From CAZAYP01 sp964489425 [NCBI: uncultured Verrucomicrobiota bacterium] (GTDB lineage: Bacteria > Verrucomicrobiota > Kiritimatiellia > RZYC01): 41,113 nucleotides of DNA. Position numbers and translations under genes: made by a program. Below the pieces are notes generated by a model. That model saw only the letters and a list, made by a program, of their open reading frames with translations, was not told the origin of the DNA and did no database searches. Within the stretch, counting starts at the first letter, position 1. Every line of letters starts with the position of its first letter. The stretch spans positions 1 through 41,113 of the forward strand of contig CAZAYP010000050.1 in assembly GCA_964489425.1 (NCBI GenBank). Direction: 5' to 3'. This document shows positions 1-9,181 of this stretch, piece after piece.

Positions 1-902
<902 letters not shown>

Positions 903-984
903 GGTGCATTCTCCTCCGTTTACCCTTGGTTACATCTATTATTATATATCTCGCCCTAACCTGGCCGGCTGGCTGCCTTGGCGC

Positions 985-1060
985 TGGAGCCCACGAGCGG
1001 GATTGAACCGCTGACCTCATCCTTACCAAGGATGTGCTCTACCAACTGAGCTACGTGGGC
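985..1060 (-). tRNA. tRNA-Thr (anticodon GGT)
   Basis: A complete 76-nt cloverleaf reads on the minus strand. The acceptor stem pairs GCCCACG with CGTGGGC, followed by discriminator T and an encoded CCA (985-987). The D arm is AGCTCAGTTGGTAGAGC. The anticodon stem CATCC/GGATG encloses the loop TTGGTAA, giving anticodon GGT (Thr, ACC/ACT codons). The T loop is GGTTCAATCCC. It sits 82 bp upstream of tuf on the same strand, the classic tRNA-Thr/tufB arrangement, and is probably processed from the tuf transcript. Confidence 0.97.
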
Positions 1061-1191
1061 CATGGCCGGCAGCGCACCGTGGCGCGCCAGCTTCGCAAGC
1101 CTGGCCGTGCCATGCTCCATCCCCGCCGCCCACGCGCGCCGCTGTTGACCCATTTTCAATTTCTTCCTTTTCATCCGCCGCAGGCCGGACG

Positions 1192-1254
1192 AAAAAAACA
1201 CATAGAACCCCTTGACCGCCCATCCGAACTGCCGACAACGATTGCGGGTTCTAT
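1192..1254 (-). terminator. Terminator-like hairpin in the tRNA-Thr/tuf leader
   Basis: A perfect 9-bp inverted repeat (ATAGAACCC at 1202-1210, GGGTTCTAT at 1246-1254) encloses 35 nt. On the minus strand it is followed after two bases by seven consecutive T (1192-1198). It lies between the promoter at 1300-1327 and the tRNA. It could be an attenuator in the tuf leader, or the terminator of the upstream gene with transcription of tRNA-tuf starting elsewhere. The long loop makes it a weaker terminator than a compact hairpin. Confidence 0.5.
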
Positions 1255-1299
1255 TTATCTATGCTGTTAATACGGTTAACGCAAACTCAAAGGTTGCCC

Positions 1300-1362
1300 A
1301 GTTTAGCCTATGCCTTAAGGGTGTCAACATCAATTTGGATATTTTTTTATTCTCTTTTTTTA
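1300..1362 (-). promoter_or_regulatory. Strong promoter with UP-like element for tRNA-Thr/tuf
   Basis: On the minus strand a perfect -35 box TTGACA (1322-1327) is followed, after 16 nt, by TAAACT (1300-1305), a 4/6 match to the -10 consensus. Transcription would start near 1293. Immediately upstream of the -35, two A-tracts (minus strand, within 1334-1362) occupy the position of an rRNA-type UP element. The layout suits a highly expressed stable-RNA/translation operon. Confidence 0.7.
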
Positions 1363-1431
1363 GGCCCACAACTTGCTGTGCGCCGGGCACGAAGGCGGGC
1401 GGCGCGGACGCGGTCCGGGCGGGCGCGCCCC

Positions 1432-2382
1432 TTACGGCGGCGGCGCGGCGGCCGCCAGCGGCCGCAGCGTTTCCAGCTGCGCCTGGTGCGCGGCATCCTG
1501 CAACGCCGGGTGCCGCTCCGCAAGATCGATCAGGCTGCGGGCCTGGACGGCCTGCACGGACCCCGTGGCCAGGACCACCCCGGAAAGTCGGCGCCGGAAC
1601 TCGGCGCGATAATAGTCGGCCCAGCCCGCGCAGTCCGGCGCCGCATACAGGAGCTGCGCGCCGATACGATCCACGGCCGCCGCCGCCGCATCCGCGCCGC
1701 GATCCACGGTGACCAGCGCGTTGGTGGGCAGCACCCCCAGCCAGCGATCCACGTCGCGATCGCCGGCGCCATCCGCCAGGACAAAGCACGCCAGGCGGCC
1801 GGGCGCCTGGCGCCAGAACGCGGCCAGCGGCGCCGCCGGCGCCGTGTCCGGCGCGGGCCATGCGGGGTCCTCGAAGAGGACGCCGGCGAAGTCCGGCCGC
1901 ACCGCGGCCAGTTGCGCGGCGCGCGCCGCCGTGGCGCCCGCGCCCCGGATCAGCCCCAGGCCCGGCGCCAGCCGCAGGCGGTGCCGCACATCATTGAGCG
2001 CGCAGATGAAGCTGGCCAGCCCCTGTTCCGGCGCCGCCGCGGCCGCGCCCGGGATCTCGATCACGACCCACTCGTTGCTCCCCCACGGGCCAGCCAGCTT
2101 GGCGGACCCGGCGCCCACCACGAACAGGGCCGGGTACCGCCGCTGGCGGTCGCGGTAATAGCCCGGCGGGACCCGGACCCGGTACGCCTGGTCCCCGCGC
2201 GGCAGAAGCAACCACTGCCCGTTGAACAGGAACGGATCGTCATCTGGAAAAAACAGGGTGATGCTGACCGGCTGGTTTTCCGGCCAGGGCTCCGCGGGGA
2301 TATAGACGGGCGGCCCGGCGACGGCCGGCGCCAGTGCCGCGAGCACGGCCAGAAAATATACGCTTGTAGGCAGGATGTTCAT
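1432..2382 (-). CDS. Secreted esterase-like alpha/beta-hydrolase fold protein lacking the nucleophile motif
   Basis: The protein has 316 residues from the ATG at 2382. A GTG at 2403 would add seven residues before the signal peptide. Residues 1-22 look like a Sec signal peptide (MNILPTSVYFLAVLAALAPAVA). The following region resembles esterase-D/PHB-depolymerase-like enzymes: RVRVPPGYY and RRYPALFVVGAG match the usual PPGY...YPvlyllHG segment. Where the family has G-x-S-x-G followed by an RhP-aavv segment, this protein has GAGATA before RPDFAGVLFEDP. The nucleophilic Ser is therefore absent, and the protein is probably a binding or structural relative, or the gene has lost activity. It starts 30 bp after the stop of the 1909-residue nuclease-containing gene on the same strand and is probably co-transcribed with it. 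Fold assignment is from motif memory and moderate in confidence. Confidence 0.6.
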   Translation of the reverse strand: MNILPTSVYFLAVLAALAPAVAGPPVYIPAEPWPENQPVSITLFFPDDDPFLFNGQWLLLPRGDQAYRVRVPPGYYRDRQRRYPALFVVGAGSAKLAGPWGSNEWVVIEIPGAAAAAPEQGLASFICALNDVRHRLRLAPGLGLIRGAGATAARAAQLAAVRPDFAGVLFEDPAWPAPDTAPAAPLAAFWRQAPGRLACFVLADGAGDRDVDRWLGVLPTNALVTVDRGADAAAAAVDRIGAQLLYAAPDCAGWADYYRAEFRRRLSGVVLATGSVQAVQARSLIDLAERHPALQDAAHQAQLETLRPLAAAAPPP

Positions 2383-2412
2383 CAACGCACCCCGCGCGCC
2401 CACAACCCGGCA

Positions 2413-5400
2413 TCAAGGCAGTTGGACGCGTGTCCGGTAGTATACTTGCACCGGCTGGTTGGTCAACAGGATGGACAGGTTGCCGCCCGTGCCGGGCAGG
2501 TTGGACTGCAGGATTTCCCACGGCCCGAAGAACAGGTTGGTGCGCAGGAACAGGGTGTAGAACCGATTGGTGGCGGTATTGAAATAGACCCGGTTGGTGC
2601 CCCAGGCCACATCCTGCGATGCCAGGGCAAAGACCGATTGGCCATTGGTCGGATCGGTCATGGCCACGTACTCGCCGTAGTTGTCCAACGTGTCGTGGTC
2701 GGTGTCCGCCGCGGCCTGGGCATTGGTGACGCCGCCAAAGTGCAAGGTTTCCCAGTCGTCCGGCAGGCCGTCGCCATCCGTGTCGTTGCCGCCGCCGCAG
2801 GGGGAAATGGTTTGCGTGGCGTTCAGGGCGCCCGGCGTGGCGTTGGTAATGCCCCAGGCGAACTGGCTGTAGGCATTGCCCGTGCCGCACAGCTGCAAGG
2901 ACTTGCCGATCGCGAGGGTGGTTGACTCGCTGCCGATGCTGGCCACGGTCACGCCGGCAGCCGGGCCGTTGGATGCCGTCATGGCGCCGTCGTAGCTGAG
3001 GAACTGCACCAACTCCGTGCCGTAGCGCACCAGGGCCACGCCATCCGGGTCGCCATTTTGCAGGCCCACGATCGGGGTCCATATCGCGCCGTAGCCGCAG
3101 CCCGCGTCGGGAATCACGCCGGAGAGCGCGTTGCTCGAGTACATCAGGCCATTGGGCCCGTTGTAGCCGATGATCGCATAGCCGCTCAAATCCGTGCCTG
3201 CCGGGCCGGCCACCTCCACGCCCTCGTTGGTGTCGGTGCCGGTATTGTCGTAATGCAGCTCGTTGATCCAGACGCTGCCGGCGGCGACCTCGATCTGGAT
3301 GGTTTCCCCATCGCTGCCGTCGTCGCCGGCCGCATGGAATGTGCTGGTGTACACGCCCACGGGGGCGGCCCCGGCCCACGTGAAGGTGCCGGTGGCCCCT
3401 GTAGCCAGGAACCCGGCCCCGGAAGGCAGGTTGCTGGCGGTGAGCGAGATCGGATCGTTGTCCGCATCCGCGGCCGTCACGGTGAAGTTCAGCGTGCCGT
3501 TCAAAGCCACCGTGCGGTTGCCAATGGGCGCCAGGACGGGCACGGCCGTGGCCGGCGCCACGGTAATCGGCACGTATTCCACGTCGAAACCATCGTTGTC
3601 CGCAACATAAAACACCGCCGTGTACACCCCCAGCGGGGTGGCGCCCACCCAGGTGAACGTGCCGGTGGCCCCCGTGGCCAGGAACCCGGCCCCGGCAGGC
3701 AGGTTGCTGGCGGTGATGGTGACCGGCTCGTTGTCCGGGTCGCGGGCCACCACCTGGAAGCTCAGGGTCTGCAGCTCATACACGGTCTGGCTGCCCACGG
3801 TATAGAAATACGGCGGGTTGGTGGCGACCGGCAGCACCGTGATCCGCACCGCCTCCCAGTCCACGCCGTCGTCATCCGCGGCGTAGAAGAGCGTGGTGTA
3901 CACCCCGATGGGCGCAGCCGAAGCCCACGCGAAGGCGCCCGTCGCCCCGGCCGGGGTGAACGTCGCGCCGGCAGGCAGGTTGCTGGCGGTCAGCGTGATC
4001 GCGTCGCCATTGTAATCCCAGGCCGACACGCTGAACGACAGGCTGTTGCTTTCCACCGCCACCCGATCGCCCACCGGGGTCAGCACCGGCGGCTGGTTGG
4101 TGGACCCGCCGCAGGGGTAGATGGTCTGCATGGCGTTCAACAAGCCGGGAGACGCCGCATTGGTCGGGCCGGACCACAAGAAATCGGTTTCCTCGCGGCC
4201 CACCCCCATCAACTGCAGGGAGCAGTTGGTCTGCAGGCCCAGCTCCTTCACCTTGATATCCATGGAAATACTCCCCGCGGCCGGGCCGTTGGAGGCGTAA
4301 AATGCGCCTTCGTAGCTATAGAACGCCACCGCGCTCTGGCCCTGGTAGACGAGGGCCAGGCCGTCCGGCCCGTTTTGCAGGCCTTCAATCGGCACCCACA
4401 CCGCGCCGAACCCGCAACCCTCGTCGGGCATGTAGCCGCTGAGCGCGTTGCTCGCATACATTTTGCCGTCCAGCCCGTTGTAAGAAATGATCGCGTAGAA
4501 GCCCAGGTCCATGCCCGCGGATCCGGCGACCTCCACGCCTTCGTTGGTATCGGTGCCGGCGTTGTCGTAGTGGAGTTCATTGAACCAGAGGTTGCCGCTG
4601 ACAATCACCCGGATGGTCACGGTTTCGGCCGTACGGCCGTCGTTGTCCGTGGCGTAAAACCGGCTGGTGTACACCCCGATGGGGCGGGCGTTGGTCCAGG
4701 TGAACGTGCCGCTGCCCGCCACGGCGCTGAAACTCGCGCCCGGCGGCAGGTTGCTGGCCGTGAGGGTAATCACGTCGTCGTCCACGTCGGTGGCGGTAAC
4801 GCCGAACACCAGCTCGTTGCTGACCGCGATCCATTGCGGCCCGATCGGTTGCAGGACGGGCCGGTTGGTGGCCGCGGCCACGGTGATGACCACGGTTTCA
4901 AAGTCGCGGCCATCGTCGTCGACCGCGTAGAACCGGCTGGTGTATACGCCGACCGGCGTGGCGCTGGCCCAGGTGAACGCGCCGGTGCTCCCGCTGGTGT
5001 TGAAGACCGATCCCGCCGGCGCGTTGCTCACGGTGAGCGTGATGGGATCGTTTTCCGCATCCGTGGCGCTCACCGCGAAGCCCAGGCTATGATTGACGAT
5101 CACCGACTTGGCGCCGATCGCGGCCAGCACCGGCGGCTCCGCGCCCGACACCACGTTGATCAGCACGGCCTCGGAATCAAACCCATCGTGGTCCGCCGCG
5201 TAGAACCGGCAGGTGACCACACCGATCGGCCGCGCGTTGGTCCAGGTGAACGTGCCGCTGCCGGCCGCGGCGCTGAAACTCGCGCCGGCCGGCAGGTTGC
5301 TGGCCGTGAGGGTGATGGGGTCGCCATCCGCATCCGAAGCCGACACCGCGAAAACAAGGTCGTTGCTCTGCACCACGGACCGCGCGCCGATCGGCGTGAG

Positions 5401-8142
5401 CACCGGCGGCTGGTTGCTGCCGCTGCCGCAGGGATAAATGGCTTGGAGCGTGTTCAGCACCCCGCGCGAGGCCGTGTTGCTGGGGCCGGCCCACGCGAAC
5501 TGCGCGTAGTTGGTGCCGGTGCCGGTCAACTGCAGGGACTTGGCGGTTTCCGTGCCGGCCTCGTCCACGCCGAGATCCGTGGCGGTCATTTCGATGGCCG
5601 GGCCTTCCGTGGCGACCACGGCGCCCTCGTAGCTCAGGAACTGCACGACACTGGTCCCGTGGTTGACCAGGGCCAGCGCGTCCGGCCCGTTCTGCAGGTC
5701 CGGCATGTCCACCCACACGGCGCCGTAGCCGCACCCCTCGTCGTCGATCACCCCCGCCAGGGTATTGCTGATGTACGTGGCGCCATCGCCGCCGTTGTAG
5801 CCCAGGATCATGTAGTAGCTCAGATCCATGCCCGCGGTGCCGGCCACCTCCACGCCCTCGTTGGTGTCGGTGCTGGCGTTGTCGTAATGGATCTCGTTGA
5901 TCCACACCTCGCCGTTCACCAGGACCCGGATGCCCACGATCTCGTCCTCGACGCCATCCACGTCCGCCGCGTAGAACCGCGTGGTGTAGACCCCGAGGGG
6001 CGCGGCGTTGGACCAGGTGAACGTGCCGCTGCCGCCGGTGGCGCTGAAACTCGCGCCCGGTGGCAGGTTGCTGGCCGTGAGCGTCACGCTGTCGCCGTCC
6101 GTGGCAGAGGCGGTCACGTCAAAGACCAGGTCCTCGCCGAGTTTGACGGTCGGCGCGCCAATGGGCTGCAGGTTGGGCGGCGTGCGGCCAATGCTGAAAG
6201 CTTTCATGACCGCCATGTGCGCGTTGCCCGTGGCCGACGAGTCCCCCGCCAAGGCCGGCGGCGGCACCGGCGACCACAGCCGCGTGTCGAACACCAGGCC
6301 ATTGACGAAGTTGCTGCCGCTGACCACCACGGTGTAATGGTTGGAGTCGAGGTTGCGCGTGGGCAGCACGTAATCGAAGCGCTGGTCGCGGTTCTTGCTG
6401 GTGTCAATGTCGCCGTTCTGGTCGCAGGGCTTGTAGCGGTCAGACACGATGTTGGTCAGCACGGCCAGGCACGGCTCGGTGTACGTCAGGGTGTTCAGGT
6501 CCGCGGCGATGACCACGTAGTCGTTCGCCGGGAACCCCGCCTGCCGGATGTAGTTGGTCAGCGCGCGCGCCTCGGTCTCGCGGTCCTCCTCGGTGCCGGA
6601 ATAATACAGGTGGGCCACCACCAGGTGCAGGTTGCGGTCGCCGGGAATGTCGATCGTCGCCCAGGCAAAGTCACGGTTGACGGTGATCGGGTCGGCCCAC
6701 TCGCCCGAGGCCGTGATCGGCCAGCGGCTGACCATGCCGTTGGGTTGCGGGAAAAAATTGGTCGCCTGCGGCTCCACGTAATAAGAATAGTTGGTGCCGA
6801 AATTGACGTCCACGAACGCGCGGTAGCTGGCGTTGGTGATGTTGAACTCCTGCACGCCCATGATGTCCGGCTTGAGCGCCTGGATCACCCGGCAGCCGGG
6901 GTCCCGATACACCGCCGGATACCCGCTGACCAGGTTGCACGACATGATCGTGATTGCGTCGTTGTCGCGGATGGTGACGGTGTGCTGGGCCGGCGTGCCC
7001 ACGGTGGCGGCCACCGCGTTGGTCAGCAGCAGCACCACGGTTTCGCCGCCCTCGGTGGCGGAATCGTTGTTGATTTTCACGCGCACCGTCTGCTGGGTGG
7101 ATCCGCTGGCCGTGAACGTCACGGTGGTGGCCAGGACCGAGTAATCCTGGTTGGTGCCATACGTGGCCGTGCCGCCGGCCAGCAGCACCTGCGCCGAGGC
7201 ATTCGCCGCGCGCGACACCACCACCACCACGGCCTGGGTGCCGCCATCCTCCACGATCGAGCTCTCCGGGGCCTGGAAAAATATCTCCGGCAACGGCACC
7301 ACGCTGATGACCACGCTTTCCCAGTCGTTGCCGTCATTGTCCGCGGCATAGAACCGGGCGGTGTACACGCCCATGGGCGCGGCATTGGTCCAGTAGAACG
7401 TGCCGCTGGCGCCGGAAGCCGAGAAACTGGACCCGGCCGGGGCATTGCTCACCGTGAGCGTTACCGGGTCGCCGTCGGTGGGGGTGGCCGTGACCGCCAC
7501 CGTGAGGGTGTTGCTGATGGCGATCGCCTGGGCGCCGATCGGCGCGAGCACCGGCGGCACGTTGGTCACCGCGAAATCGTAGTACAATTCGACGAATTCA
7601 TAGGAAAACTTCTTCCGGTTGTCGGTATACTCGTTGACCACCAGCCCGGCCGCGCCGTTGCCCGCGCCGCCCGACCCCGCCGTCTGCGACGCTTCCGCGA
7701 GCACCAGCCAACTCGCGGTCTTGGTGGCGTTGGACACGGCGCTCTTGCGCTGGATCGAGGCGTTGTAGGGGTTGACCCCAGAGGAACTGAACCCGTCGAT
7801 GAGGGTCCCGGAACTGTTGTACAGGCCGAACTGTTCGCTGCCGTCGATGGAGGGGAACACGTTGGCGGCGTTCAGGTACACCACGTTGGTGGCCAGCGTG
7901 AGGCCATAATTGGACTCGAACTGGGCCTTGGTCGCGTTGCGGCCCACCACCACGTAGCCGCCAGCATCCACCGTCGTGCCGGCCGGGATCGTGAACGTGG
8001 CCACCGCGTTGGACTGCTTGATAACGTAATTGCCAATATCCAATGCCGCGGCCTGGCCGCCAAGCGCCACCGCCAGAACGGCCGCCAGATTCCATGGGCC
8101 GCACCACCGGACGACAGCCCGCCACCCAAGCGTCTGATGCAT
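2413..8142 (-). CDS. Giant secreted multidomain protein with EEP nuclease domain, Calx-beta, Ig-like and lamin-tail repeats
   Basis: The protein has 1909 residues; its ATG at 8142 has GGAAGG seven bases upstream. Residues 1-33 form a signal peptide. A lamin-tail-like segment (about 35-190) is followed by Ig/He_PIG-like repeat 1 (196-287) and a Calx-beta domain (287-395, ending IRDND). An endonuclease/exonuclease/phosphatase domain spans about 395-651, with SCNL (N403), QE (E432), H511, AADLN (D548, N550), FDYVL (D590) and H642 in the expected order. Seven more Ig-like repeats follow (655-742, 911-999, 1002-1090, 1095-1182, 1350-1438, 1444-1530, 1534-1621). Three near-identical lamin-tail modules start INELHYDN/INEIHYDN (745-905, 1185-1345, 1623-1783). 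A calcium-binding TSP3-like stretch (1787-1832) and a C-terminal beta module (1838-1909) close the protein. It is probably an extracellular Ca/Mg-dependent nuclease or phosphoesterase on a repetitive adhesive scaffold. The substrate is not determinable. Confidence 0.9.
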   Translation of the reverse strand: MHQTLGWRAVVRWCGPWNLAAVLAVALGGQAAALDIGNYVIKQSNAVATFTIPAGTTVDAGGYVVVGRNATKAQFESNYGLTLATNVVYLNAANVFPSIDGSEQFGLYNSSGTLIDGFSSSGVNPYNASIQRKSAVSNATKTASWLVLAEASQTAGSGGAGNGAAGLVVNEYTDNRKKFSYEFVELYYDFAVTNVPPVLAPIGAQAIAISNTLTVAVTATPTDGDPVTLTVSNAPAGSSFSASGASGTFYWTNAAPMGVYTARFYAADNDGNDWESVVISVVPLPEIFFQAPESSIVEDGGTQAVVVVVSRAANASAQVLLAGGTATYGTNQDYSVLATTVTFTASGSTQQTVRVKINNDSATEGGETVVLLLTNAVAATVGTPAQHTVTIRDNDAITIMSCNLVSGYPAVYRDPGCRVIQALKPDIMGVQEFNITNASYRAFVDVNFGTNYSYYVEPQATNFFPQPNGMVSRWPITASGEWADPITVNRDFAWATIDIPGDRNLHLVVAHLYYSGTEEDRETEARALTNYIRQAGFPANDYVVIAADLNTLTYTEPCLAVLTNIVSDRYKPCDQNGDIDTSKNRDQRFDYVLPTRNLDSNHYTVVVSGSNFVNGLVFDTRLWSPVPPPALAGDSSATGNAHMAVMKAFSIGRTPPNLQPIGAPTVKLGEDLVFDVTASATDGDSVTLTASNLPPGASFSATGGSGTFTWSNAAPLGVYTTRFYAADVDGVEDEIVGIRVLVNGEVWINEIHYDNASTDTNEGVEVAGTAGMDLSYYMILGYNGGDGATYISNTLAGVIDDEGCGYGAVWVDMPDLQNGPDALALVNHGTSVVQFLSYEGAVVATEGPAIEMTATDLGVDEAGTETAKSLQLTGTGTNYAQFAWAGPSNTASRGVLNTLQAIYPCGSGSNQPPVLTPIGARSVVQSNDLVFAVSASDADGDPITLTASNLPAGASFSAAAGSGTFTWTNARPIGVVTCRFYAADHDGFDSEAVLINVVSGAEPPVLAAIGAKSVIVNHSLGFAVSATDAENDPITLTVSNAPAGSVFNTSGSTGAFTWASATPVGVYTSRFYAVDDDGRDFETVVITVAAATNRPVLQPIGPQWIAVSNELVFGVTATDVDDDVITLTASNLPPGASFSAVAGSGTFTWTNARPIGVYTSRFYATDNDGRTAETVTIRVIVSGNLWFNELHYDNAGTDTNEGVEVAGSAGMDLGFYAIISYNGLDGKMYASNALSGYMPDEGCGFGAVWVPIEGLQNGPDGLALVYQGQSAVAFYSYEGAFYASNGPAAGSISMDIKVKELGLQTNCSLQLMGVGREETDFLWSGPTNAASPGLLNAMQTIYPCGGSTNQPPVLTPVGDRVAVESNSLSFSVSAWDYNGDAITLTASNLPAGATFTPAGATGAFAWASAAPIGVYTTLFYAADDDGVDWEAVRITVLPVATNPPYFYTVGSQTVYELQTLSFQVVARDPDNEPVTITASNLPAGAGFLATGATGTFTWVGATPLGVYTAVFYVADNDGFDVEYVPITVAPATAVPVLAPIGNRTVALNGTLNFTVTAADADNDPISLTASNLPSGAGFLATGATGTFTWAGAAPVGVYTSTFHAAGDDGSDGETIQIEVAAGSVWINELHYDNTGTDTNEGVEVAGPAGTDLSGYAIIGYNGPNGLMYSSNALSGVIPDAGCGYGAIWTPIVGLQNGDPDGVALVRYGTELVQFLSYDGAMTASNGPAAGVTVASIGSESTTLAIGKSLQLCGTGNAYSQFAWGITNATPGALNATQTISPCGGGNDTDGDGLPDDWETLHFGGVTNAQAAADTDHDTLDNYGEYVAMTDPTNGQSVFALASQDVAWGTNRVYFNTATNRFYTLFLRTNLFFGPWEILQSNLPGTGGNLSILLTNQPVQVYYRTRVQLP

Positions 8143-8311
8143 TCAAATACCTTCCGTAATTCCCTCAATAAGGTACCCGCGATGTCGTTCCCTGTTAAGG
8201 TGGCCCAAGGGAACACCGGCCGGCCAATTTCTACCGCTTGCCGGGGGACCGCGCACTATGTTACAAGTTCAGCGCGTTAAACATCCGGCGTGGACAAGGG
8301 AATCAAGCCAC

Positions 8312-8539
8312 ATGGCAAGAAAATACAAGATCGAGGGCACGAAATCCTACCTGGTGGGCATGATCGTATGCCTGTTGCTGGCGGCCTGGTTCGCGTGGGA
8401 CGGATGGCTCCCGCGCGCCAGCGTCCTGGCGGCCCATCCCGATGCCACGGATCACTTTTACCTCTTCAACAAGAGCATGGCGATTCTGTTCCTGCTGGGC
8501 TCCATGGTCAGCGGGGTGATCCACCTCATGGTGCGGTAG
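8312..8539 (+). CDS. Small two-helix membrane protein, function unknown
   Basis: The protein has 75 residues from the ATG at 8312, with AAGGG 11 bases upstream, and stops with TAG. A basic N-terminus (MARKYKIEG) precedes one hydrophobic helix (about residues 13-34), a polar loop with His and Asp (AAHPDATDHFYLFNK) and a second helix (about 54-73). It is divergent from the giant nuclease-containing gene and convergent with the MazG-like gene. I do not recognise a family. Composition and codon use match its neighbours, which supports a real gene. Confidence 0.7.
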   Translation: MARKYKIEGTKSYLVGMIVCLLLAAWFAWDGWLPRASVLAAHPDATDHFYLFNKSMAILFLLGSMVSGVIHLMVR

Positions 8540-8568
8540 CCCCGCCGGGCCACCCGCCCGGCGGCGGT

Positions 8569-8907
8569 TTACAGTTCGTCGTACTTCTTCGCCAGGCCGT
8601 AGGCCTTGTCGACCGGGTACTTTTTCTTGATTGTTTCCAGCTTCGCGTGGGCGCACTCGACCGGGTCAAGGCCCAGCGTGCTGCAGAAGTTCAGCAGGTT
8701 GATCATAATGTCGCCGACCTCTTCCCGCACCCGTTCCAGCTGGCGGGGCGAAAGCTGGTCGGCGTGCGTCTCGCTGAGCCACATGAACAGCTCCAGCAGC
8801 TCGTTGGCCTCCACCGAAATGCCGATCGCCAGGTTTTTCGGCGAATGGTACTGGGCCCAGTTGCGCTCCTCGACAAACTCTTTAATCTTTCGTTCCAGCG
8901 ACTTCAT
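8569..8907 (-). CDS. MazG-like nucleotide pyrophosphohydrolase (dCTPase/RS21-C6 type)
   Basis: The protein has 112 residues from the ATG at 8907, with a good GGGAGG six bases upstream. It is an all-alpha protein with the two metal-binding signatures of the MazG/dCTP-pyrophosphatase superfamily: ExxE at E33-E36 within VEANELLEL, and ExxD at E63-D66 within EEVGDIMINL. The single-domain size matches i-MazG/DCTPP1-like enzymes. These hydrolyse non-canonical or excess dNTPs to the monophosphate plus PPi and so clean the nucleotide pool. It stands alone, with about 270 bp of featureless sequence before the next gene downstream of its start. Exact substrate is not predictable. Confidence 0.88.
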   Translation of the reverse strand: MKSLERKIKEFVEERNWAQYHSPKNLAIGISVEANELLELFMWLSETHADQLSPRQLERVREEVGDIMINLLNFCSTLGLDPVECAHAKLETIKKKYPVDKAYGLAKKYDEL

Positions 8908-9181
8908 GCTTGCCTCCCGGGATGATGCCAGCCCCTGCTCCGCCAGCAGGAACAGCCACGGCCGCCCGGGCTGGGTCATGGTCAGGTTTCAATAAGATTT
9001 CAAATAACTATACCGGGACGGCATGCCGAATCAAGCAATGCTGCCATCCACAATCAGATGGCCGGCGCCGCCGGGGATATCTACCCCACGCCACGCCAGA
9101 CCGCGCCAGCGGCGCGGCCATACTCCGCTCGCGACCCGGGAACTCGCCATGGCGGGATTTGCTCCGGCGAACCAGCAGCAC

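Noticed and set aside
1363-1431. GC-rich palindromic stretch after the esterase-like gene as a terminator
   Set aside because: It contains short palindromes, but on the minus strand the following run is A, not T, so it is not an intrinsic terminator of that gene.
3058-8280. 1740-codon plus-strand frame opposite the giant nuclease-containing gene
   Set aside because: It is the antisense shadow of a GC-rich gene: rich in Arg, Gly, His and Val, with no signal, domain or Shine-Dalgarno, while the minus frame has clear domains.
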